Part shown: positions 26,270-34,673 of the stretch, in pieces
How positions within the stretch are numbered: position 1 is the stretch's first letter
Layout: the number at the start of each line of letters is the position of its first letter
Assembly: GCA_963812795.1 (NCBI GenBank)
Contig: CAWEWG010000017.1
Span: 310,001 to 374,000, forward strand
Direction of reading: 5' to 3'
Length of the DNA stretch: 64,000 bases
DNA from: Hyphomicrobium_A sp963812795
GTDB taxonomy: Bacteria > Pseudomonadota > Alphaproteobacteria > Rhizobiales > Hyphomicrobiaceae
The notes under the pieces: generated by a model
The model's database searches: none
What the model was told of the DNA's origin: nothing
The model's input: the letters and a program-made list of their open reading frames with translations, nothing else
Position numbers and translations under genes: made by a program

Positions 26270-26677
26270 CTAAGCAACGCGATTGGCCGCCATCGCTTCG
26301 GGGCCCCGCGCTGGTGGCCCCATCCGCTCCAGCTCATCGAACTCTGCCTCGGTGTAGACGCGAGAGCGTGTGAGAAAGCGCAGGCCCTCGGGGGATTCCA
26401 ATGAGAACCCGGAGCCGCGCCCGGGCACCGCATCGATGATGAGCTGCGTGTGCTGCCAATACTCGAACTGCGGGCCGGAGATGTAGACGGGCACGCCGGC
26501 GATCTGGCCGAGATACACGTCGCGCTGGCCGATGCGGAATTCGCCGCGCGGATAGCACATCGGCGCGCTGCCGTCGCAGCATCCACCCGACTGGTGGAAC
26601 AGCAGTGGGCCGTGCTGCGCCGCCAGCTTCTCGATCAGCGTCGTTGCCGCCGGTGTCACCTTCACCCGCTCGACCAT
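26270..26677 (-). CDS. DUF779 domain-containing protein
   Basis: A 135-residue protein with the DUF779 signature: LLFHQSGGCCDGSAPMCY, QFEYWKHTQ-like QFEYWQHTQLIIDAVPGRG and FSLESPEGLRFLTRSR. The cluster of four cysteines (CC, C) and conserved histidines suggest metal binding. DUF779 genes are usually next to acetaldehyde/aldehyde dehydrogenase genes, as here, so a role in enzyme maturation or aldehyde stress is inferred. It is third in the minus-strand set, 20 bases after the isochorismatase-like gene. Confidence 0.93.
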   Translation of the reverse strand: MVERVKVTPAATTLIEKLAAQHGPLLFHQSGGCCDGSAPMCYPRGEFRIGQRDVYLGQIAGVPVYISGPQFEYWQHTQLIIDAVPGRGSGFSLESPEGLRFLTRSRVYTEAEFDELERMGPPARGPEAMAANRVA

Positions 26678-26697
26678 GTGAACCTCCTGCCCCGGAT

Positions 26698-27300
26698 CTA
26701 GGCCGGGATCTTGTCTTGCGAGGGTACCACGATGGCGAAGATGTCCGCCAACGCCGCGAGGGCGCCCGTGTGCATCGCCGCCGCCGGCACCACGCCACCA
26801 TCCGGGTTCGGCAGGGCCCGCGTTGCCGTCGCATTGCCGACGACGGTGGCCCGGTAGCCGTGGTTGAACGCCGCCCGCGCGGTCGAGTTCACGCAAACAT
26901 GCGTCATGAAGCCGGCGATGACGAGATCGGTGATGCCACGCTTCTTTAACTCGGCATCGAGGCTCGTCTGCTCGAAGGAGCTCGGGTAGGCCTTGACGAT
27001 GACCGTCTCGCCGGCGGCCGGAGCGACGACGTCGGCGATGGCGCCGATCGGCGCGCGCACGTCGTAGGGCGACCCCGGTCCGGCATCGTGCTGGATATGA
27101 ATGACCGGCGCTCCGCCATCGCGCGCGCGCTTCAACAGCTTGGCGCACTCATCGAGTGCCGGCTCGACACCTTCGAGCTGCATAATGCCTTCGCGATAGG
27201 TGTTCTGGCAGTCGATCAGCACCAGAGCCGACTTCGTCAGAGAAGCCGGAGTGTCCGGCAGCGCCAGCAGCGAGCGCAGGGTGGGACGCGCCTCAATCAT
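26698..27300 (-). CDS. Isochorismatase-family cysteine hydrolase
   Basis: A 200-residue hydrolase with the three catalytic residues of the family: aspartate in LIDCQNTY (about residue 30), lysine in VKAYPSSF (about 103) and cysteine in MTHVCVNSTARAA (about 137). Members hydrolyse amides such as nicotinamide or N-carbamoyl compounds; the substrate cannot be read here. The ATG at 27300 is preceded by a tandem 13-base repeat that carries AAGGAT twice, one copy at ideal distance for ribosome binding. It lies between the aldehyde dehydrogenase and DUF779 genes on the same strand. Confidence 0.93.
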   Translation of the reverse strand: MIEARPTLRSLLALPDTPASLTKSALVLIDCQNTYREGIMQLEGVEPALDECAKLLKRARDGGAPVIHIQHDAGPGSPYDVRAPIGAIADVVAPAAGETVIVKAYPSSFEQTSLDAELKKRGITDLVIAGFMTHVCVNSTARAAFNHGYRATVVGNATATRALPNPDGGVVPAAAMHTGALAALADIFAIVVPSQDKIPA

Positions 27301-27302
27301 CG

Positions 27303-27328
27303 GGTGATCCTTATTGGTGATCCTTATT
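27303..27328 (-). repeat. Tandem 13-base repeat duplicating the ribosome-binding site
   Basis: GGTGATCCTTATT occurs twice without a gap (27303-27315 and 27316-27328). Read on the minus strand each copy provides AATAAGGATCACC, so the isochorismatase-like gene has two Shine-Dalgarno sequences; the proximal one lies seven bases before the ATG. Confidence 0.85.
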
Positions 27329-27333
27329 GCGAA

Positions 27334-27357
27334 ACAGCGCGGCCGAGGCCGCGCTGT
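27334..27357 (-). terminator. Hairpin between aldehyde dehydrogenase and isochorismatase-like genes
   Basis: A ten-base perfect stem ACAGCGCGGC / GCCGCGCTGT around a four-base loop, 30 bases after the dehydrogenase stop. On the minus strand it is followed by TTTCGCAAT, a weak T-run, so it is more likely a partial terminator or mRNA-stabilising hairpin that favours dehydrogenase expression over the downstream genes. Confidence 0.6.
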
Positions 27358-27387
27358 CCGAAGAACAAGTCTCGGCCGGCTCGCGGC

Positions 27388-28932
27388 TCAGAAGAAGCCG
27401 AGCGCCTTCGGGCTGTAGCTGACCAGCATGTTCTTGGTCTGCTGATAGTGGTCGAGCATCATCTTGTGCGTCTCGCGCCCGACGCCCGACTGCTTGTAGC
27501 CGCCGAAGGCCGCATGCGCGGGATAGAGATGGTAGCAGTTCGTCCACACGCGGCCGGCCTTGATACCGCGGCCCATGCGATAGGCCGTGTTGCCATCGCG
27601 CGACCACACGCCGGCGCCGAGGCCGTACAGCGTGTCGTTGGCCATGGCGAGCGCTTCCGCCTCGGTCTTGAACTTCGTCACGGCGAGCACCGGGCCGAAG
27701 ATCTCCTCCTGAAAGACGCGCATCTTGTTGTGGCCTTCGAGCACGGTCGGCTCGACGTAGTAGCCGTTCTCGAAGCCGGAGCCGATCTGCGCGCGCTTGC
27801 CGCCAGTCAGCACCTTGGCGCCTTCGTCCTGGCCGATGTTGATGTAGGCGAGGATCTTCTCGAGCTGGTCGGAGGAAGCCTGCGCGCCGATCATCGTGTT
27901 GGGATCGAGCGGGCTGCCTTGGACCACCTTCTTCACGCGCTCGATGGCGCGTTCCATGAAGGCGTCGTAGATGCTCTCTTGCACCAGTGCACGCGAAGGA
28001 CATGTACACACCTCGCCCTGGTTCAAGGCGAACATGGTGAAGCCTTCGAGCGCCTTGTCGAAGAACGCATCGTCATCGTTGTACACGTCGGCGAAGAAGA
28101 CGTTCGGCGACTTGCCACCCAATTCCAGCGTGACGGGGATGATGTTCTCCGACGCGTACTGCATGATCAGGCGGCCGGTCGTCGTTTCGCCGGTGAAGGC
28201 GATCTTGGCGATGCGCGGGCTGGAGGCGAGGGGCTTGCCGGCTTCGACGCCGAAGCCGTTGACGACGTTGAGCACGCCCGGCGGCAGCAGGTCGCCGATG
28301 AGGTCCATCAATACCATGATGGAGAACGGGGTCTGCTCGGCGGGCTTCAGCACGACGCAGTTGCCGGCGGCGATGGCCGGAGCAAGCTTCCACACCGCCA
28401 TCAGGATCGGGAAGTTCCACGGAATGATCTGGCCGACGACGCCGAGCGGCTCGTGGAAGTGATAGGCGATGGTCGTCTCGTCGATCTCCGACAGCGAGCC
28501 TTCCTGCGCGCGAATGCAGCTGGCGAAATAGCGGAAATGGTCGACGGCAAGCGGCAGGTCGGCAGCCATCGTCTCGCGGATCGGCTTGCCGTTGTCGATC
28601 GTCTCGACGGTGGCCATGGCCGGCAGGTTCGCCTCCAGACGGTCGGCGATCTTGAACAGCACGGCGGCGCGGGCGGCGGGAGCCGTCTTGCCCCAGGCGT
28701 CGGCGGCGGCGTGGGCGGCGTCGAGCGCCTTGTCGATGTCCTCGGAGGTAGAGCGGGCGATCTCGCAGACCAGCTCGCCGGAGATCGGGGTGCGGTTCTC
28801 GAAATACTGACCCTTGGTCGGCGCTACCCATTGGCCGCCGATGAAGTTGTCGTAGCGGGTGCGGATCTTGATGTTCTGGCCGACGCGTGCAAGAGCGGCG
28901 CTCGGCGTTTCCGGCTTCACGATAAGCTGCAT
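27388..28932 (-). CDS. NAD-dependent aldehyde dehydrogenase (AldB/ExaC type)
   Basis: A 514-residue cytoplasmic enzyme oxidising aldehydes to acids. The NAD-binding PWNFPILMAVWKLAPA, the catalytic glutamate in ELGGKSPN and the catalytic cysteine in NQGEVCTCPSR are all present. Full length and the surrounding DUF779 gene match the acetaldehyde dehydrogenase group (AldB, ExaC, AcoD). It is first gene of a three-gene minus-strand set. In a methylotroph it may detoxify or use acetaldehyde or other short aldehydes; the sequence alone does not fix the substrate. Confidence 0.96.
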   Translation of the reverse strand: MQLIVKPETPSAALARVGQNIKIRTRYDNFIGGQWVAPTKGQYFENRTPISGELVCEIARSTSEDIDKALDAAHAAADAWGKTAPAARAAVLFKIADRLEANLPAMATVETIDNGKPIRETMAADLPLAVDHFRYFASCIRAQEGSLSEIDETTIAYHFHEPLGVVGQIIPWNFPILMAVWKLAPAIAAGNCVVLKPAEQTPFSIMVLMDLIGDLLPPGVLNVVNGFGVEAGKPLASSPRIAKIAFTGETTTGRLIMQYASENIIPVTLELGGKSPNVFFADVYNDDDAFFDKALEGFTMFALNQGEVCTCPSRALVQESIYDAFMERAIERVKKVVQGSPLDPNTMIGAQASSDQLEKILAYINIGQDEGAKVLTGGKRAQIGSGFENGYYVEPTVLEGHNKMRVFQEEIFGPVLAVTKFKTEAEALAMANDTLYGLGAGVWSRDGNTAYRMGRGIKAGRVWTNCYHLYPAHAAFGGYKQSGVGRETHKMMLDHYQQTKNMLVSYSPKALGFF

Positions 28933-29122
28933 ATATGTCCTCCCAGGGAGACGGGGTGAGAGCCCCTTTTATTGTGTGGCGCACGTTAGCCCAGAATGGG
29001 GTCGCAACCAAAGATACCGGCGCATTGGCAATTAGTGCATAAGCGACGAACCGAGCATTTGACGTGCATCAGTTCTGTCGGTGATCAGATCTCGGTTTAG
29101 GCCAGCACAACTACGCAGCGAC

Positions 29123-29728
29123 ATGACACGCAAAGTCTCCGGACCAGAAATCGAACGCGTCGTGCAATTGCTCGGGCGGCTGCCGGGGCTCGGCCCGCGC
29201 TCGGCTCGCAAGGCGGCGCTGGCGCTGATCAAGCGCCGCAACGATCTGCTCGTTCCGCTCGCTGAGGCACTTGCCGTAGCCGTCGACAAGATCGTCGAGT
29301 GCCCCAGTTGCGGCAACCTCGACACGGTGTCGCCGTGCAGCCTTTGCCAAGACCCGCGTCGCGATCGCAGCATGATCGTCGTCGTCGAGGAGATCGGTGA
29401 TCTTTGGGCGCTGGAGCGCGCCGGCGTGGTCAATGGCCTCTACCACGTGCTTGGCGGTCATCTGTCGCCGCTCGACGGCATCGGGCCCGACCGCCTCAAC
29501 ATCGCACGCCTCATCGAACGCGCCGAGGGTGGCGAAGTCCAGGAGATCGTGCTCGCCCTCAACGCCACGGTCGAGGGTCAGTCGACGGCGCATTACCTCA
29601 CCGAGCATTTGGCACCGGCGGGCGTCGTCGTCTCGCGTCTCGCTCAGGGCGTGCCCATGGGCGGCGAACTGGATTATCTGGATGAAGGGACGCTGGCCGC
29701 GGCCATAAAATCCCGCCGCCGAATGTAG
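29123..29728 (+). CDS. recR: Recombination protein RecR
   Basis: A 201-residue DNA-binding protein of the RecFOR pathway. It has the N-terminal helix-hairpin-helix (LGRLPGLGPRSARKAAL), a four-cysteine zinc finger (CPSCGNLDTVSPCSLC) and the TOPRIM domain starting IVVVEEIGDLWALE. The ATG at 29123 (MTRKVSGPEI) matches family N-termini. The usual upstream partners dnaX and ybaB are not here, so it has been separated from them. Confidence 0.96.
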   Translation: MTRKVSGPEIERVVQLLGRLPGLGPRSARKAALALIKRRNDLLVPLAEALAVAVDKIVECPSCGNLDTVSPCSLCQDPRRDRSMIVVVEEIGDLWALERAGVVNGLYHVLGGHLSPLDGIGPDRLNIARLIERAEGGEVQEIVLALNATVEGQSTAHYLTEHLAPAGVVVSRLAQGVPMGGELDYLDEGTLAAAIKSRRRM

Positions 29729-29930
29729 CCGACCGACAACAATAGCGGTGGTCTCAGCCCAGAACCGCCGGTCGGCCGCCGGAATATGCGCGGAAAGTCG
29801 GTGGTAAGGGCGAAAACTGGTGCTTGCGGCTCAATACAACCTTTTTTGTTCTGCTATGCTTCTGGCGGGCACGGCTAAGAGTGATTGTCACCCGTTGCCA
29901 TAATCCATTGGCGGGCGCATCAGGGGCACA

Positions 29931-31922
29931 ATGAGCGAAGACCGACCGCAACCTCCGGTTCCGGCCGAGTGGCGTTCGCGGCTGCTCGAGCTGCCGCGCC
30001 TCAACAAGCGCATCATCCTCGTCGCGCTCGATTTCCTGCTTCTCACCCTGGCGCTGTGGATCTCCCTCTCCATCCGCTACAACGCCGCCTACGTGCCGTC
30101 CAATTGGTACACGGCGCTGGTGCTCTTCAGCGGGCCCTTCCTCACCATCATGACGTTCGCCGTGTCCGGGCTGTACCGCTTCGTCACGCGCTATCTCGGC
30201 TATCGCGGCCACACGCGCATCATCGGCTGCATCTGGCTGTCGGTGCTGATCTGGTCGCTGGTCGTGCTCATGTCGGGCCAGCTCGGCATCCCGCGCTCGG
30301 TCGTGCTCGGCTACGGTGTTCTCGCGACGCTGCTCATCGCCGGCAGCCGCGAGGTGGCGGCCATGATCCTGGAGAGCGCCGGCATCCGCCTCTCCGAGCT
30401 TCCCGCCAACATCGAGCGTACGCCGGTCATCATCTTCGGTGCCGGGCATCTCGGCGTGCAACTGCTGGAGGCCTTGCGCCGCGGCTACAATCGCACGGCG
30501 GTCGCCTTCATCGATACCGAGCCGTCCCTGTGGCGCCAGTACGTCTCCGGCCTGAAGGTTCACCACCCCGACAAGCTGCCGATGCTTATCGCCCGTCACC
30601 AGGTGAAAGAGATTCTCGTTGCCATGCCGGACGACCGGCGGCGCGAGCGGCGGCGCATCCTCAAGGATCTGCAGGACCAGCCCGTCGAGGTGAAGGTGCT
30701 GCCGGCGGTCGAGGACATCGCCTCTGGCCGCGTGAGCGTCACCGACCTGCGCCCCGTCGAGGTCAACGACCTTCTCGGACGCGACAAGGTTCCTCCCAAT
30801 GCCGATCTCCTGGCGCGCAAGTCGCGCGGCAAGTCCATCCTCATCACCGGCGCCGGCGGCTCCATCGGATCCGAGCTCGTCCGTCAGCTCCTGAAGCAGG
30901 CTCCGCGCCGCATCGTGCTGCTGGATATCTCGGAAGCCGCGCTCTACCAGATCGAGGACGAGATCACCGATCTGATCAACACGATGCGCCCCGAGTTTCC
31001 GCGACCGGAGCTTGTCGGCGTGCTCGGCTCGGTGCTCGACGCGGCGCAGTTGCGTGAGACGATCGTCGGCCACGGCGTGCAGGTGATCTATCACGCGGCC
31101 GCCTACAAGCACGTGCCCATCGTCGAGCAGAATGCCGTGTGCGGGTTGCGCAACAACACGTTTGGAACTTCGACGCTGGCCGAATGCGCGCAGGCCGCCG
31201 GCGTCGAGCTCGTGGTGCTCATTTCCACCGACAAGGCCGTGCGCCCCACCAATGTCATGGGCGCCAGCAAGCGCCTAGCCGAGCTGGTGCTGCAGGCCGC
31301 TGCCGCCAACGGCGGGTCTACACTTTTCACCATGGTTCGCTTCGGCAACGTGCTCGACAGCTCGGGCTCCGTCGTCAAGAAGTTCCGCCGCCAGATCCTC
31401 ACCGGAGGACCGGTAACGGTCACGCACCCCGAGATCATCCGCTACTTCATGTCGATCCCGGAGGCGGCGGAGCTCGTCATCCAAGCGGGTGCCATGGCCG
31501 AGGGCGGCGACGTGTTCGTGCTCGACATGGGTGAGCCGGTGCGCATCGACGATCTGGCGCGGCTGATGGTGCGGCTGTCCGGCTTCGAGGTCAGAACCGC
31601 GGAAAATCCCGAGGGTGAGATTGCCATCACGTATACGGGCCTGCGCTCCGGCGAGAAGCTTTACGAGGAGCTGCTCATCGGTGCCAACACCAAGGCGACG
31701 GAGCATTCACGCATTTGGCGCTCGGATGAACCGTTCCTGCCGTCCGAGGAGCTCGAGCGCGAGCTGGAGATTCTGAAGGCGGCGATGGACATGCGCGATT
31801 TCGAGGCCATGCAGGCCGTACTCGTGCGCACCGTTGAGGGCTATCAGTCGAAGCCGGTGTTGCCGACGGGCGAGGAAAGCCAACTCGCGTCTTGGACGCC
31901 GCCGACACGGACCCTGCACTGA
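29931..31922 (+). CDS. Membrane-bound nucleoside-diphosphate sugar epimerase/dehydratase (CapD/WbpM/FlaA1 type)
   Basis: A 663-residue inner-membrane protein with four N-terminal transmembrane helices (residues about 25-145). A first Rossmann-like domain (VIIFGAGHLGVQLLEAL) follows, then a C-terminal SDR domain (ITGAGGSIGSELVRQL from about residue 305). In the active site the usual YxxxK is replaced by MGASKRLAE, with STDKAVRP before it, as in UDP-GlcNAc 4,6-dehydratases of this family. It should make a modified sugar nucleotide for surface polysaccharide. It is followed after one base by a glycosyltransferase gene in the same operon. Confidence 0.95.
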   Translation: MSEDRPQPPVPAEWRSRLLELPRLNKRIILVALDFLLLTLALWISLSIRYNAAYVPSNWYTALVLFSGPFLTIMTFAVSGLYRFVTRYLGYRGHTRIIGCIWLSVLIWSLVVLMSGQLGIPRSVVLGYGVLATLLIAGSREVAAMILESAGIRLSELPANIERTPVIIFGAGHLGVQLLEALRRGYNRTAVAFIDTEPSLWRQYVSGLKVHHPDKLPMLIARHQVKEILVAMPDDRRRERRRILKDLQDQPVEVKVLPAVEDIASGRVSVTDLRPVEVNDLLGRDKVPPNADLLARKSRGKSILITGAGGSIGSELVRQLLKQAPRRIVLLDISEAALYQIEDEITDLINTMRPEFPRPELVGVLGSVLDAAQLRETIVGHGVQVIYHAAAYKHVPIVEQNAVCGLRNNTFGTSTLAECAQAAGVELVVLISTDKAVRPTNVMGASKRLAELVLQAAAANGGSTLFTMVRFGNVLDSSGSVVKKFRRQILTGGPVTVTHPEIIRYFMSIPEAAELVIQAGAMAEGGDVFVLDMGEPVRIDDLARLMVRLSGFEVRTAENPEGEIAITYTGLRSGEKLYEELLIGANTKATEHSRIWRSDEPFLPSEELERELEILKAAMDMRDFEAMQAVLVRTVEGYQSKPVLPTGEESQLASWTPPTRTLH

Positions 31923-31923
31923 C

Positions 31924-33066
31924 ATGGCGATGCCTGCCGCCGCACCCGTCGCGGGCGTCCAGCAACGCGTTGCCTTCGTCTGCCCGCCCGGCGCGCCCCT
32001 GCAGCAAATCCGCGACACGCTCGTTTCCGAGGTCGTCGCTCGTCATCATCGCGTGCTCGTCGTGGCGCCCGAGTTCCGCGACGACGACGTGCGCGCGCTG
32101 GACGATATTGGTGCCGAGCACGCGCTCTGCGCGTCGGACGCCAATGGCCTCAAGCTGTTTTCCGATTGGAAGGCCATTGGCGGTCTCAGGCAGGTGCTCA
32201 CCGCTTGGTCGCCGCAGCAGGTGGTGGCCTGCGGCGGCAAGACGATGATCTACGGGGCGCTGGCAGCGAAAAGTGCCGGTGCCGAGCGCCTCGTGCTCGT
32301 CGTCGACGCGCTCCCCGAGCATCGGTTCAGCGGCGCGCTCGCCGTCGACGAGTTGCCGGCCTGGCGCTACGGACAGGCGCTGCGCGCTGCCGACGAGGCC
32401 GTCTTCCACAATCGCGACGATCTCGCGCTCTTGAAGAAGCTCGCGCTCGTTCCCGAAGGATTGCCGGTCGCCGTCGTGCCGGGCGCCGGCGTCGACACCG
32501 AGAGCCGGCAGGCGCTGCCGTTGCCGGCCATCGGCCAGGGTCTCGTCTTCCTCATGATTGCCAGCCGCGAGCGGCGCCGTGGCGTCTTGGAATACTGCGC
32601 GGCGGCGACGGCGCTGCGTCGGCGCGCGCCGACCTCGCGCTTCCTATTCGCCAGCCTGCCGGCGGAGAGCTCCGTTGCGATCACCGCCGCCGAGCTCGCG
32701 CAGCATCCCGACGTCGAATACCTCGGCGAGGCGGTCGATCACTCCGCCGCGCTCGAGCAGAGTCACGTCTTCGTCTATCCCTCTTGTGCTGAAGGCATGC
32801 CGCGGCCCCTGCTGCAGGCGATGACCGCCGGCCGCCCGATCGTCACCACCAACATTGCCGGTTGCCGCGAGACGGTCGACGAGCGCGTCAACGGCTGCTT
32901 CGTCGCGCCGCGCGACGCCGACGCGCTCGCTGACGCGATGGAGAGCTACCTGAAACGCCCGGATCTCATTCCGGCGATGGCGCGTGCCAGCCGCGCCAAG
33001 GCGGAGCGCTTCGGCACCGCCGCCTCGGTCAAGCGGACGATGCTGGAGCTGCTACGGCTCGAATAG
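31924..33066 (+). CDS. Glycosyltransferase family 4-like protein
   Basis: A 380-residue GT-B protein. The C-terminal donor-binding half is clear: FLFASLPAESSV, HVFVYPSCAEGMPRPLLQAM and GRPIVTTNIAGCRETV. In the typical E-x7-E motif the second glutamate is replaced by glutamine (EGMPRPLLQ), which is unusual and may alter donor handling. The N-terminal half resembles the acceptor-binding domain of capsule/O-antigen enzymes (ANGLKLFSDW region). It begins one base after the dehydratase stop, so the two work on the same glycan. The sugar is unknown. Confidence 0.88.
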   Translation: MAMPAAAPVAGVQQRVAFVCPPGAPLQQIRDTLVSEVVARHHRVLVVAPEFRDDDVRALDDIGAEHALCASDANGLKLFSDWKAIGGLRQVLTAWSPQQVVACGGKTMIYGALAAKSAGAERLVLVVDALPEHRFSGALAVDELPAWRYGQALRAADEAVFHNRDDLALLKKLALVPEGLPVAVVPGAGVDTESRQALPLPAIGQGLVFLMIASRERRRGVLEYCAAATALRRRAPTSRFLFASLPAESSVAITAAELAQHPDVEYLGEAVDHSAALEQSHVFVYPSCAEGMPRPLLQAMTAGRPIVTTNIAGCRETVDERVNGCFVAPRDADALADAMESYLKRPDLIPAMARASRAKAERFGTAASVKRTMLELLRLE

Positions 33067-33078
33067 CGCGTGCTGCCC

Positions 33079-33666
33079 TCAGTGGTTTGCGTAAAGCCGG
33101 TAGCTGAGGCGCGGCTGGCAGAACGAAGCCGCGCAATCGACGAGCACGTCGGAACGGATCGCCTGCCGGCCGATGAGCATGCGGTAGGTCATGCGTTCGC
33201 GGTTGGTCAGCGTCACCTCGATGGGCCACTGTCGCCCGGCGATGCTCAGCGTGGTCATGATCACGTAACGCAGCTCGGGTGCGCCATTAGAGCTGATCAC
33301 CTCGCGCCGGTCGACGACGTCGGCGCTCGCCGCTACCTCGAGGTCGCCCGTTTCCGGACTTGGGCGAACGGCAAAGCGTACCTTCAGCCGCTTGCCGGTT
33401 CCGTAAGGTTCGATGATGTGCGTGTGGAGGGCGGAGGTCTTGGCGCCGGTGTCGATCTTGGCCTTCAGCGCGGGCAAGCCGAGCTCAGGCAGCGCGATCC
33501 ACTCCTGCCAACCAACGATGAGGCGCGACGCATCCGAGAGCACAGCCGTTGCCTTCCCGACAAACTGCGACCCGGCCACAATGTTACCGATTATTGCGGC
33601 GTTGCCCAGGGGGGTGCTGCGGCCGGTCGCGGGTGCCTCAAATCCGCTCATTTCCATCCCGTTCAT
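33079..33666 (-). CDS. Retropepsin-like aspartic protease (RimB / ATP-dependent zinc protease family)
   Basis: About 195 residues. The domain starts IVGWQEWIALPELGLPALKAKIDTGAKTSALHT-like: the DTGAKTSAL motif is the aspartic-protease triad of PF05618, annotated historically as ATP-dependent zinc protease. The C-terminal half has MTYRMLIGRQAI and a cysteine pair. Proteins of this family often accompany RimK-type ligases, but none is nearby. The start is uncertain: ATGs at 33666 and 33657 are both reasonable, and a longer frame to 33801 would run over the divergent gene. It is convergent with the glycosyltransferase gene 12 bases away. Confidence 0.85.
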   Translation of the reverse strand: MNGMEMSGFEAPATGRSTPLGNAAIIGNIVAGSQFVGKATAVLSDASRLIVGWQEWIALPELGLPALKAKIDTGAKTSALHTHIIEPYGTGKRLKVRFAVRPSPETGDLEVAASADVVDRREVISSNGAPELRYVIMTTLSIAGRQWPIEVTLTNRERMTYRMLIGRQAIRSDVLVDCAASFCQPRLSYRLYANH

Positions 33667-33730
33667 CCGTTCGGGCGCCGAATTCGGCGAAGCGGTTTGG
33701 AAGACGGCCGCCACTCCAAGGGAGGAAACG

Positions 33731-34150
33731 ATGCGCAACAGACTACTGCCGCTGGTCGCGTTGATGAGTTTGCTTCCGGTGGCGGCCATCGCGGCAGGCA
33801 ACGCGGCCGATCAACCGTCGCCGCCGCCCGTCGACACCGGTCCGGCTTCCGAGCCGGAAGACCCGAACGCGGCGCCGTATCCGCCTGACGGGGTCACCGA
33901 TCCGAATGCCGAATACCCGACGGACGGCACCGAGGGCACCGATCAGGGCGAGGCCGCTCCACCGGACGCCCCGCCGTCTCCGCTCCGCCAGACGCTCCGC
34001 CGCCTCCGGCCGGTACAGCCCCGCCGAATTGATAGGGCAATGACGGTTGCGACACTGAACAGTGATGTGGCCTTGCTATCGCGATTGACCGCATTGCCGG
34101 GTTTTCCTATTTCAGCGCATGGCCAAGCTGGACATCGTCACTCTTCCTGA
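33731..34150 (+). CDS. Small secreted proline/aspartate-rich protein
   Basis: A strong GGGAGGAAACG precedes the ATG. The signal peptide MRNRLLPLVALMSLL... is cleaved near AIAAG. The mature part is low-complexity and acidic with many prolines (DTGPASEPEDPNAAPYPPDG, then YPTDGTEGTD). As written, the frame runs to 34150, 32 bases into def. In the neighbouring frame, from about 33965, a cleaner proline-rich tail (PPDAPPPPAGTAPPN) ends at 34032, so one missing base or two extra are suspected near there. Function unknown; it may be an extended periplasmic or cell-surface linker. Confidence 0.7.
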   Translation: MRNRLLPLVALMSLLPVAAIAAGNAADQPSPPPVDTGPASEPEDPNAAPYPPDGVTDPNAEYPTDGTEGTDQGEAAPPDAPPSPLRQTLRRLRPVQPRRIDRAMTVATLNSDVALLSRLTALPGFPISAHGQAGHRHSS

Positions 34151-34631
34151 TCCGATCCTGCGCAAATTGTCGGCGCCGATAGAGCGCGTTGACGACGAGC
34201 TGCGGCGGCTTGCCGACAACATGTTGGAGACGATGTATGCCGCCCCCGGCGTCGGCCTTGCCGCCGTGCAGGTTGGCGTCCCGCGCCGTCTGTTCGTGCT
34301 CGACGTCGCCGACGAGGGCGAGAGCCCTAGCCCGCTCGTTCTCATCAACCCGGAGATCGTGGCCTTGGGGTCGCAGACGCGCGTGCATGAGGAAGGCTGC
34401 CTGTCGATCCCGGACGTTCGCGTCGAGATCGAGCGGCCCGCGAGCCTGACGCTGCGATACCTTGATCGCAACGGGAAGCCGCAGGAGTTAGATGCGGAGG
34501 GGCTGCTCGCCACCGCCATCCAGCACGAGATCAATCACCTCGACGGTAAATTGATCATCGACTTCCTTTCTCCGCTGAAGCGCGACATTGTGGTGCGCAA
34601 GTTCAAGAAGCAGGCGCGGGCGGCAACCTGA
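34119..34631 (+). CDS. def: Peptide deformylase
   Basis: A 170-residue metalloenzyme that removes the formyl group from nascent proteins. All three motifs are present: GVGLAAVQVG, EEGCLSIPD with the metal cysteine, and QHEINHLDG with two metal histidines and the catalytic glutamate. It lies 42 bases upstream of fmt, the enzyme that adds the formyl group, an arrangement conserved in bacteria. Confidence 0.97.
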   Translation: MAKLDIVTLPDPILRKLSAPIERVDDELRRLADNMLETMYAAPGVGLAAVQVGVPRRLFVLDVADEGESPSPLVLINPEIVALGSQTRVHEEGCLSIPDVRVEIERPASLTLRYLDRNGKPQELDAEGLLATAIQHEINHLDGKLIIDFLSPLKRDIVVRKFKKQARAAT

Positions 34632-34673
34632 GCCGGCAAGCCCCGCACCCCTCCAATTCTGGCCGGTACCGCC

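Noticed and set aside
27088..28959. A 623-codon open frame on the plus strand opposite the aldehyde dehydrogenase
   Set aside because: It is the antisense shadow of a fully conserved enzyme in GC-rich DNA; its translation has no domain pattern.
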